Assembly (NCBI GenBank): GCA_937989585.1
Contig: CALKRW010000066.1
Span: 12,799-76,798 of the forward strand
Source: an uncultured Porphyromonadaceae bacterium
GTDB taxonomy: Bacteria; Bacteroidota; Bacteroidia; Bacteroidales; Muribaculaceae
Direction of reading: 5' to 3'
DNA length: 64,000 nt
Positions 1 to 7,338 of the stretch are shown piece after piece. A program made the translations under genes and the position numbers. Position 1 is the stretch's first letter. Each line of letters opens with the position of its first letter. The notes beneath the pieces are model-generated. The model did no database searches. It saw nothing but the letters and a program-made list of their open reading frames with translations, and was not told where the DNA came from.

Positions 1-1125
1 CCAGCCTGCATAAAAGGCTATGTGGGTTATGATTTCAGCAGCCTCGCTGCGGGTTATGCCGTTCTTTTTAGCTTCCTGAAGGTGGTAAGTCAGCGAATTG
101 TCGGTGATGCCCTGAGATATGAGCGAGGTGATAGTGACGAGACTGCGGTCACGCAGTGAAAGGAGGTCGTTGCGGCTCCATACCTCACCGAAAAGTATGT
201 CGTCGTTGAGATGGGCAAACTCAGGGGCGAAATCACCAAGTTGCTGCCGTCCGGCAGTCTGAATAATTTTCTGTGCCATATTGTTTTGTGATTTGATATA
301 ATTTACAACTTTATTGGAAGGGTTAAGTTCAGTCTGGTCAAGAAGCTGAAGATTCTTGACCATGTGAAGTGTTCCATGTTTGTATTTCTGGAAGTGAGCA
401 GATGCTATGTGTGAGCGGTACGACTCCTGTGAGGCATACGTTTCGAGAATTGTTATGTTGCAGGGATTGTCCTTCTCCTGCAAGGCATACATGGTAAGCA
501 CTCCGGGTTCTGTGCGCAAGGATATTTCGCCGACTTCGGTAGCATACTTCATATATTCGTCGAGATATGCAGGATTGACTTCGATCTTAGAGAGGCGGAT
601 TATACCATCGGACGACATTGGTAACTTTTCGCATACTGCCAGTTCTTTTTCTGTTTTTGTTGATAATCCGTATTCCTCATCAGTCACGGGTCGCAACTGC
701 ACGACATGACCGTCAACAGCATGTTCAGTTACTGTCATGCAAACCAATGCCTTATTGGGTGTCGCGCCATTCCAGTGACGTACATTTGCTTTGGAAACAA
801 TCACGTCGCCTTTCTTTATGACACGTTTTTCTTCACCTTCCTCCTGATAGAAGCCTTCACCGTCCAGTACGAGAAGTGTCTGTTCGGCATTCGGGTGATA
901 ATGCCAGAAATTACGGCTCCCCGGAGAAAAATAGAAATTGGTTATCATCGTGTTGCCACCGTCTTTCAATATTGACAGATGGACCTCTCCGGTATTGCAC
1001 TCCGAAGATGCTATGTTGTCCGCAGGGAAAATAAGTTGGGGGGTATATATTTTATTCTGTGCAGTCATGTGAAAGGACATTGAAATCGCAAATAAGGCAG
1101 CCCAGACGATTGATTTGACTTTCAT
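1..1125 (-). CDS. Exported cupin / antibiotic-biosynthesis monooxygenase / carboxymuconolactone decarboxylase fusion (3' partial)
   Basis: This reading frame stays open from the ATG at 1125 to the window edge (375 codons), so the C-terminus is missing. After a probable signal peptide (MKVKSIVWAALFAISMSFHM, then TAQ) three parts follow. Residues about 30-135 form a cupin with FWHYHPNAEQTLLVLDGEG and an HWNG motif, which look like metal-binding histidines. Residues about 165-260 resemble the ABM monooxygenase fold (ITILETYASQESYRSHIAS). From about 285 on there is a carboxymuconolactone decarboxylase (CMD/AhpD-like) domain with LRDRSLVTITSLISQG and NELTYHL-like NSLTYHLQEAKKNGI. It starts 1 base beyond the flavodoxin stop, so the two are surely co-transcribed. 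The family is often linked to quinone, aldehyde or peroxide stress, but the substrate is unknown. Export of a CMD domain is unusual. Confidence 0.8.
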   Translation of the reverse strand, partial: MKVKSIVWAALFAISMSFHMTAQNKIYTPQLIFPADNIASSECNTGEVHLSILKDGGNTMITNFYFSPGSRNFWHYHPNAEQTLLVLDGEGFYQEEGEEKRVIKKGDVIVSKANVRHWNGATPNKALVCMTVTEHAVDGHVVQLRPVTDEEYGLSTKTEKELAVCEKLPMSSDGIIRLSKIEVNPAYLDEYMKYATEVGEISLRTEPGVLTMYALQEKDNPCNITILETYASQESYRSHIASAHFQKYKHGTLHMVKNLQLLDQTELNPSNKVVNYIKSQNNMAQKIIQTAGRQQLGDFAPEFAHLNDDILFGEVWSRNDLLSLRDRSLVTITSLISQGITDNSLTYHLQEAKKNGITRSEAAEIITHIAFYAGW

Positions 1126-1126
1126 G

Positions 1127-2230
1127 TTACAATATTATCTTTTTGGTGCCCTGGGTGCTTTTTACGATATATACGCCTTGGGGGAGGTTTTCTTTGCCTG
1201 AGACCTTTTGCCCGGAAAGGGTATAGACGGTGGTGTTATCGGGGGAGTCTATCTCTGCGGTAATGTCGTTTATCCCGCTTGAACCGACAGCCGAAAGCGT
1301 GACTGTGACGTCTCCATCGCCTAATATCGATTTAAGTTGCGGGCCAGTGTAATTACCATTTATTTTGCCAAGACGGGTGAAGTTATAGGAATTGTTATCA
1401 TAATAAATCACAAACTGGTTGCCGAGATACAATACGAGGTCTCCTGGTTCGGTAGAGAAGTAGGTATCGTTGCGTGGCAGAGACTCGGGCAGGCTTCCGA
1501 CTTTCTCCATATTGGCATAGTCGTGCATATCTACTTTAACGGGGCCAGTCTCGAGCAGTTTCAGCAATGCTCTTGCTGATGAGTTGTCGGAAAGAGTAGC
1601 AGTGAGTGTAATGCCTCCGGCAACTGCTATGTTAATCTGGGTCTTTGTCATATCGGGAATGTTTAATGATGAATAATCTATTGTCTTCAGCCAGTCTGAA
1701 ATCAGTGATGCGGCGTTTGAGGTCTGCGATGACCTTATCCATAGACTCGGAGTAAGAAATTTTCCGTCAGGGATGAGGCGCCTGGCATCGCTTTCGACTC
1801 CGCTGATTCCACTGCTGGCACTCGAAACAATGAGGCCGATGTTCTTGCCTGCCATTCTGGAGCCGTTCTGAAACAGAAATGTCTGCAAGGGCGCAGCCAT
1901 GTTGCTCCACCACAAAGGCGCACCAATGATGATGGTGTCGTATTCGTCAAGGTTTACGCTGAGGGGATCGATTGCAGGATACGAGGCGGGGTCATTGGGT
2001 TTGTTACGAATTGCGGCAATCAAAGCACTGCCGACTGCATAGTTGTTGGCGGCATAGTCGAGACCTTTTTCAGCAGGTTCCACTCGCACCACGTCTGCCT
2101 TGATTTGTGAGCAGAGTTCAGTTACTATTCTGTTTACGTTGTTGGTGTAACTGTAATATACAACCAATGTCTTGGCCTGTGCGACAGTCACAGAGGCCAG
2201 CAAAATGAGGGCTAATAGTAATTTTTTCAT
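1127..2230 (-). CDS. Exported flavodoxin with cyclophilin-like domain and T9SS tail
   Basis: This 367-residue protein begins with a signal peptide ending near VAQA. Residues 20-185 are a flavodoxin fold. VVYYSYTNNVNRIV matches the FMN phosphate loop and IIGAPLWWSNMAAPLQTFL matches the flavin-contact loop. Residues about 195-300 (INIAVAGGITLTATL ... ARALLKLLETGPVKV ... GDLVLYLGNQFVIYY) look like the cyclophilin-like domain often fused to these flavodoxins. The last 40 residues (VYTLSGQKV ... LPQGVYIVKSTQGTKKIIL) resemble a type A T9SS sorting tail, which would send the protein to the outer surface. It probably acts as an FMN-dependent reductase, partner unknown. It is the first gene of an operon with the cupin-CMD fusion and is divergent from an AraC regulator. 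Confidence 0.8.
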   Translation of the reverse strand: MKKLLLALILLASVTVAQAKTLVVYYSYTNNVNRIVTELCSQIKADVVRVEPAEKGLDYAANNYAVGSALIAAIRNKPNDPASYPAIDPLSVNLDEYDTIIIGAPLWWSNMAAPLQTFLFQNGSRMAGKNIGLIVSSASSGISGVESDARRLIPDGKFLTPSLWIRSSQTSNAASLISDWLKTIDYSSLNIPDMTKTQINIAVAGGITLTATLSDNSSARALLKLLETGPVKVDMHDYANMEKVGSLPESLPRNDTYFSTEPGDLVLYLGNQFVIYYDNNSYNFTRLGKINGNYTGPQLKSILGDGDVTVTLSAVGSSGINDITAEIDSPDNTTVYTLSGQKVSGKENLPQGVYIVKSTQGTKKIIL

Positions 2231-2248
2231 ATTTTATGGTTTATACCG

Positions 2249-2256
2249 CAAAATTA
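2249..2256 (-). promoter_or_regulatory. Probable -7 element for the flavodoxin operon
   Basis: TAATTTTG on the minus strand fits the Bacteroidota -7 consensus TAnnTTTG and lies 19 bases before the flavodoxin start. No well-placed -33 element is visible, so the promoter may need the neighbouring AraC regulator. That last point is inference. Confidence 0.4.
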
Positions 2257-2342
2257 GATAGTCTCGATTTAATTATATGTCCAATTTCTTGGGTATGCAT
2301 ATCAAAATCCCGGAATCTATCGGAAGTCTCATATCTTATTGT

Positions 2343-2350
2343 TAACTTTG
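2343..2350 (+). promoter_or_regulatory. Probable -7 element of the AraC-family regulator gene
   Basis: TAACTTTG matches TAnnTTTG. Transcription would start near 2357, about 20 bases before the ATG at 2377. This argues against the longer frame that opens at 2236. Confidence 0.5.
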
Positions 2351-2376
2351 CTCCTGGCAATCAATCCAGTGCGCAT

Positions 2377-3276
2377 ATGGCAAAAATACTTAAGGTCAAC
2401 AGGCCTTCCGACTTCAGTAGTTATCATGGAGTATATGACAGACATCCACTGATTACTGTAATTGACTTTTCTGAAATCTCACCGATACGACATAGTCTGA
2501 ACAGATATGAAGTGTATGGCGTGTTCGTACAAGAGAACAATGACCTTGACCTGACTTACGGATGCGGAAGATATGATTATAGGGATGGCTCGCTTATATG
2601 CGTGGCACCGGGACAGATAGGCGGCAAGGAAGACAATGGCGAAAGGGCTTCGATTGGAGGCTGGGCGTTACTGTTCCATCCTGACCTTATACATGGCACA
2701 CAACTTGAAAAAGACATCCGACACTATTCTTTCTTTGACTATAGTGTCAACGAGGCCCTCCATATGAATGAGATTGAGCGCGAGATTGTGGTATCAATAA
2801 TCAAGAGAATCAAATCGGAAGTCGATAATCCCCGGGATGAAATACAGGATGATATAGTGATAAGTTACATATCCTTGCTTCTCAAATACTGTCAGCGCTT
2901 CTATAACCGTCAGTTCATCACGAGAAAGTTGTCCAACAACGATGTGCTTTCACGATTTGACAGTTTTCTGAAAGGATATTTTGCCGAAGGCTTACAGGCA
3001 TCAAAGGGGCTTCCTACGGTAGGCGTGTGTGCAGACCATCTCTGTATGTCGGTCAATTATTTCAGTGACTTAATAAAAAAGATGACGGGAGAGAGTCCCG
3101 GACGAATGATCCGGCAGTTTGTGGTCAGGCAGATAAAAAACGAACTTGCCTCGGGGCTTACGGTTGCCGAGGTTGCGTATAAACTCGGTTTTGAATATCC
3201 GGCCCATCTCAGCCGAATGTTCAAGAAGGAGACAGGACTGACTCCGACCGATTACATACAACTGCGCAAAAAGTAA
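2377..3276 (+). CDS. AraC-family transcriptional regulator
   Basis: The protein has 299 residues from the ATG at 2377. I chose this start because a -7 promoter element lies at 2343-2350 and the upstream codons do not look like protein. The N-terminal half resembles the cupin-like effector domain of AraC proteins (GYHG-like YHGVYDRHPLITVIDFSE and LLFHPDLIHGT). The C-terminal 100 residues hold two helix-turn-helix units: PTVGVCADHLCMSVNYFSDL and GLTVAEVAYKLGFEYPAHL, followed by SRMFKKETGLTPTDY, the usual AraC signature. It is divergent from the flavodoxin/cupin-CMD operon, which it probably controls. The effector is unknown. Confidence 0.85.
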   Translation: MAKILKVNRPSDFSSYHGVYDRHPLITVIDFSEISPIRHSLNRYEVYGVFVQENNDLDLTYGCGRYDYRDGSLICVAPGQIGGKEDNGERASIGGWALLFHPDLIHGTQLEKDIRHYSFFDYSVNEALHMNEIEREIVVSIIKRIKSEVDNPRDEIQDDIVISYISLLLKYCQRFYNRQFITRKLSNNDVLSRFDSFLKGYFAEGLQASKGLPTVGVCADHLCMSVNYFSDLIKKMTGESPGRMIRQFVVRQIKNELASGLTVAEVAYKLGFEYPAHLSRMFKKETGLTPTDYIQLRKK

Positions 3277-3294
3277 GGGTGAGGGTAAAACAGA

Positions 3295-3327
3295 AAGGCG
3301 GTGTGCCGGGTTGGGGCACACCGCCTT
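3295..3327 (-). terminator. Intrinsic terminator between convergent genes
   Basis: AAGGCGGTGTGCC (3295-3307) pairs perfectly with 3315-3327 around a 7-base loop. On the minus strand the stem is followed by a T-rich run, so it most likely ends the M16 peptidase transcript. It may also stop the AraC transcript from the other side. Confidence 0.75.
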
Positions 3328-3356
3328 GGGTTGTCGTGATTGTGGGGGTATGTGGC

Positions 3357-6197
3357 TTATTCAGCGGGGTCGAGGATGATGGTGTGAACGTTCTTCTGAC
3401 CCAGAAGGGCTTTCATGTAGTCCATGATGTCCCGGGTGGTGAGGGCGTTGATTGCCTCCAGCTGGCCGTTGAATGTGTCGACGCCGTTGAGCTGGATTGC
3501 GGCGATGGTCGATGCCCATGCCTGGTTCTCCTCGAGGTTCGAGTTGTATTCCTTGGCCATGAACTCCTTGATGGGGTTGAGTTCCTCGTCAGTGACCTCC
3601 TTGGTCATGTTCTCGAGCATGAGGTTGATTTCCTTGAGTACCTCAGCCTTCATCTCGGGCTTCATTGGGAAGGGAATCTGGAGAACAGCATTCTGGTTGC
3701 CGAGGCGGCTGAGGGCGCCGGCAGCGCCGATAGAGTAGACTGCACCCATTTCCTCACGGATCTTGTTGAGTAGCCGTTTGGAGAGAATCTGCGCTGCGGC
3801 CGAAGCCACCAGACGGTTCTTGAGGGTGTAGGGAAGGCTGGCGTTGGCACCGATGAAGGCCCAGGTCTGGGGAGTCTCCATCTTTGTGGTGAAGGTGTTG
3901 TCGGTGGTGCCGGTGATCAGTTCGAACTCGGGTGCGGGCTGCAGTTTGATGGAAGCGCCTTTCTTGGCGGCGGGGAGGGTGCCGATGTACTGCGAGGCGA
4001 GCTGGGTGAATGTCTCGGGATCGATGTCGCCGACAAAAACGAATGTGTAGTCGGAAGGTGCGGCAAGCATCCTGTGGATGATGTCGAGAGTCTGGTCGAG
4101 GGTTGCTGCTTCGATGGCACCTACACTGATGGCCTGACCCTGGGGAGACTTATATAGTACCTTGGTGAGGTCACGCTGGAAGATGTACTGGGGATTGGCC
4201 TCCTGGTTGGCGAGAACACCCTTGAACTTGTTCTGGCTGCCGGCGAACTCATCGGGAGTGATGTTGTAGGCGGTGAAGGCAGAATAGATGAGTTCCATGA
4301 GAGTCTGGAGATTCTTGGCTGTAGTGGTGCCTTCGAGTTCACGGGAGTAGTTGTCAAAACTGAGGTTGAGTGAAGTCTGTTTGCCCGAGAGGTATTTCTG
4401 CAGGTCTGAGTTGGTGTAGTCACCGAGACCGTATGTGGTCATGGCGTAGGGCAGGAAGATGACAGAGTTGGCCTGTGCGTCGGGGATTATAGAGGTGCCA
4501 CCGGCGGCGTTTGCGTCGAATACAATCTCGCCTTCCTTAAGTTTTGTAGGTTTGTAGATGACGCGGACGCCATTGGGGAAGGTTAGTTCGGTTGCGTCGA
4601 ACTGGGCGAGTTTCTGAGTCCTGGAGGGAGCGACGGCCTTGGGCAGGCTGGGGATGAGGGGCTCGGCCTTGGTCTCTTCCTTGTAGGGTTCGATGGTCTC
4701 TGCGTCAACCTTGTCGATGACAGCCTGAAGAGATGCGGGGGTGGGGTCTGCGACACCTTCCTTGTCGGGGTACATGACCACAAAAGCGCGGTTGTCCTTG
4801 CCGACCATTTCGGGAAGCATGGCATTGATCATCTGAGGATTCGACAGCATGGGAGCCATCTGCTTCATCATGTTGTACTCGAGTTCAATGCCTGGGATGG
4901 GGTCGCCGTTGGTGAAGTTCCTGGCGTATTCGCGAGCGTAGACGGTGTTGTCTACCTTGGCACGCTGCTCGTATGCCTTCTCGAGGTTGGAGAGGTATTT
5001 GGTCTGGGCACGCTCGATCTCGGTGACGGTGAAACCGCCGCGGACGGCGCGGAGAAGTTCGCGGTAAGCGGCCTCGATTGCGGGAGCGATGTCATCTCCC
5101 TTACCTACAACCTGAAGAGATACGGCATCCTTGGTCTTGGAGATGAAGAAGTCGCCGATTTCAACACTTGCATGCGCGAAGGGAGCGTCGGGCTTATTGG
5201 CAATCTCGTCGAGACGGTCATTGAGCATTCCGGAGATGAGATTGGTCATATAGTTCACGATGTAGAATGCCTGAGTGTTTTTGGCAGCATCGGGAATCAT
5301 TTTCTCGGACTGCTTGAACATGAGCAGGGCGACATTGTTTGTCATTTCCTTGTCCTTGCCGATGGCCCAGATTGTGCCGTCGGTGTCCTCGACGGGGAAG
5401 TAGACGCGCTCCTTGGGATTCTGGGGCATCTTGACGGGCGAGAAAATCTCCTTGATCTTCCCTTCAATATACTGGGGGTCGATGTCGCCGACAACGATGA
5501 TGGCCTGGTTGTCGGGACGGTACCAGGCCTCATAGTAGTCGCGGATGGCCTGGGGAGGGAAGTTGTCGACTACCTCCATGGTACCGATGGGCAGACGCTG
5601 GCCGTAACGGTTGTTGGGGTATACAACGGGAAGGAGGTTCTCGAGGATACGCATCTGGCCGGTCATCGAGCGACGCCATTCCTGATGGATGACGCCGCGC
5701 TCCTTGTCAATCTCCTTGGGGTCGAGCAGAAGACCGTCGGCCCAGTCGTGGAGTATGAGCAGGCAGGAATCCTGGACGCCTGTGCGGGCTACGGGAACAG
5801 ACGAGATGTTGTAGACGGTCTCGTCAATGCTGGTATATGCATTGAGGTTCTGGCCGAACTTCACGCCGACAGTCTCGAGCCAGTCGATGAGGCTGTTGCC
5901 GGGAAAATTTTCCGTGCCGTTGAAGCACATGTGCTCGAGGAAGTGGGCGAGACCGCGCTGGTTTTCCTCCTCGAGTGCAGAACCGACCTTCTGGGCTATG
6001 AAGAAATCAGCCTGACCCTTTGGGGTCTCGTTGTGGCGAATGTAGTAGGTCATGCCGTTGTCAAGTTTGCCGACTATGACCTGGGGGTCGGTAGGCAGGG
6101 CAGGCAACTGTGGCATCTGGGGATCCTGAGCCATGGCAGGGATTGCGGCAAACCACAGTGCGACTGCGGACAGGACCTTGGTAAACAGTTTTTTCAT
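3357..6197 (-). CDS. M16-family zinc metallopeptidase (insulinase/pitrilysin type), exported
   Basis: The 946-residue protein has a signal peptide ending near AMAQ. Its N-terminal M16 domain carries the inverted zinc motif H85-F-L-E88-H89 (RGLAHFLEHMCFNGT). The third zinc ligand should be a glutamate in the segment EIDKERGVIHQEW near residues 155-170. A middle domain (about 220-430) and a second, inactive M16 repeat (about 540-930) complete the usual long M16 architecture for periplasmic bacterial members. These enzymes degrade peptides in a closed chamber. It ends at the 3295-3327 hairpin. Between it and the next upstream gene lies a perfect inverted repeat at 6270-6301. Confidence 0.9.
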   Translation of the reverse strand: MKKLFTKVLSAVALWFAAIPAMAQDPQMPQLPALPTDPQVIVGKLDNGMTYYIRHNETPKGQADFFIAQKVGSALEEENQRGLAHFLEHMCFNGTENFPGNSLIDWLETVGVKFGQNLNAYTSIDETVYNISSVPVARTGVQDSCLLILHDWADGLLLDPKEIDKERGVIHQEWRRSMTGQMRILENLLPVVYPNNRYGQRLPIGTMEVVDNFPPQAIRDYYEAWYRPDNQAIIVVGDIDPQYIEGKIKEIFSPVKMPQNPKERVYFPVEDTDGTIWAIGKDKEMTNNVALLMFKQSEKMIPDAAKNTQAFYIVNYMTNLISGMLNDRLDEIANKPDAPFAHASVEIGDFFISKTKDAVSLQVVGKGDDIAPAIEAAYRELLRAVRGGFTVTEIERAQTKYLSNLEKAYEQRAKVDNTVYAREYARNFTNGDPIPGIELEYNMMKQMAPMLSNPQMINAMLPEMVGKDNRAFVVMYPDKEGVADPTPASLQAVIDKVDAETIEPYKEETKAEPLIPSLPKAVAPSRTQKLAQFDATELTFPNGVRVIYKPTKLKEGEIVFDANAAGGTSIIPDAQANSVIFLPYAMTTYGLGDYTNSDLQKYLSGKQTSLNLSFDNYSRELEGTTTAKNLQTLMELIYSAFTAYNITPDEFAGSQNKFKGVLANQEANPQYIFQRDLTKVLYKSPQGQAISVGAIEAATLDQTLDIIHRMLAAPSDYTFVFVGDIDPETFTQLASQYIGTLPAAKKGASIKLQPAPEFELITGTTDNTFTTKMETPQTWAFIGANASLPYTLKNRLVASAAAQILSKRLLNKIREEMGAVYSIGAAGALSRLGNQNAVLQIPFPMKPEMKAEVLKEINLMLENMTKEVTDEELNPIKEFMAKEYNSNLEENQAWASTIAAIQLNGVDTFNGQLEAINALTTRDIMDYMKALLGQKNVHTIILDPAE

Positions 6198-6269
6198 TGT
6201 GATGCTGTTTGGTTTATAATAGAAGAAATTTTAGATTTCAGAATTGTCTGAACTTTAAGGTGAATTTAA

Positions 6270-6301
6270 AATATGTTTGGATTTATTTATCCAAACATAT
6301 T
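6270..6301. repeat. Perfect 13-bp AT-rich inverted repeat
   Basis: The arm AATATGTTTGGAT (6270-6282) is repeated inverted at 6289-6301 around a 6-base loop. It sits between the M16 peptidase and the DUF3298 lipoprotein, both on the minus strand. Read on either strand it contains TATGTTTG, a match to the TAnnTTTG promoter element. It could be a weak terminator for the lipoprotein gene, an operator, or a promoter for the M16 gene about 95 bases upstream of its start. I cannot tell which. Confidence 0.6.
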
Positions 6302-6370
6302 CTTAGACGCCGTGTTATACAAAAAGTTACGGAATGCGATGTTAAAGAAAGTTAAGCAAGAGTGCGTGAC

Positions 6371-7198
6371 CTATTCGAGTTCGAGGTCGGAAAGACGGAA
6401 GAGGTCAATGCCGAAGGGAGTGAGTTGTGCGAGGAGTTCATAGGGGTCGAATGCCACGTTGATGAATCCCTGGGCATAGGATGCGATCTCGTAGGGCTGA
6501 TAGACGAACACGATCTGACCTTCGGAAGATATGAAGAAATTGCCGTCCTGGGGAAGTCCCTCGACAGATGTGGGGCCGATGACGTCGGACATGTCCTGGG
6601 CGCGCTCGGCAATCAGGTCGGGAAGTTCCTTCAGCCCCTTTGGAGTGAATATGTCGTTAAGGGAGAGAATGCGTCCCTGTTTGTGCGACAATATATAATA
6701 GTTGATGTAGCGCTTGGAGGTCATGCCGTGGGCAGCCCCAGGGTCATAGGTCTCGGCAGACACGCAATAAACAAGCATCTCGGGATTGAGATAAACGACA
6801 AAACCGCTTGTGTAGGAGAATCCGTCGGGGTCGGCGACAGGACGTGAACGTCGTATCTTGTATCCAAGTTCTGAGGCCGTGGAGTCAAGGCTTGCCTTGA
6901 TTGCCTTTGCCATGTCCGTTACATCGGTATTGCCGAGAACGAAAGACGTAATCGAGTCGCGGAGTGTGGAAATGTCTATGTCGTAGATTCTCGAGGGCAT
7001 TGTCAGCGATACGGAATCGCTGAAAGAGATGTCGCGGTCGGTCTGGAACAGGTCGGCGGTGTTAAGAAGAGTATAAGTCGCTCCGACAGTGTAAGTGTCG
7101 AATTTGATGGTGTCCGATTCGGGAACCTCATTTTTTACCTCAGAGCATGAAGCGAGCGTGAGTGCGGAGAGGACAATAGCAAAAGCCTTTGTTTTCAT
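6371..7198 (-). CDS. DUF3298-family (RsiV-like) lipoprotein
   Basis: The protein has 275 residues and a lipobox (LTLASC, Cys18). The second half matches the DUF3298 family: PGAAHGMTSKRYINYY, then GRILSLNDIFTPKG, then a C-terminal FFISSEGQIVFVYQPYEIASYA. The same domain forms the sensor part of the anti-sigma factor RsiV, but there is no membrane-spanning anti-sigma portion here. It is a lipid-anchored envelope protein of unknown function. Stress or lysozyme sensing would be a guess from the family alone. Confidence 0.75.
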   Translation of the reverse strand: MKTKAFAIVLSALTLASCSEVKNEVPESDTIKFDTYTVGATYTLLNTADLFQTDRDISFSDSVSLTMPSRIYDIDISTLRDSITSFVLGNTDVTDMAKAIKASLDSTASELGYKIRRSRPVADPDGFSYTSGFVVYLNPEMLVYCVSAETYDPGAAHGMTSKRYINYYILSHKQGRILSLNDIFTPKGLKELPDLIAERAQDMSDVIGPTSVEGLPQDGNFFISSEGQIVFVYQPYEIASYAQGFINVAFDPYELLAQLTPFGIDLFRLSDLELE

Positions 7199-7338
7199 TG
7201 AAATATCAGTCTGCGATAAATTGTTGTATATTTTTCAGCAAATGGATTGAAATAATCCTGATTAGTTAAAGTTTTAACGTCTGTCACTAGTGGAAAGTTG
7301 AGGTTAAATGATTAGATTTTAGTTGAATGATTGTTTTT

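Noticed and set aside
5172..6251. 359-codon plus-strand open frame opposite the M16 peptidase gene
   Set aside because: The M16 gene on the other strand has all expected motifs. The antisense frame has no recognisable domain and arises from third-position GC bias.
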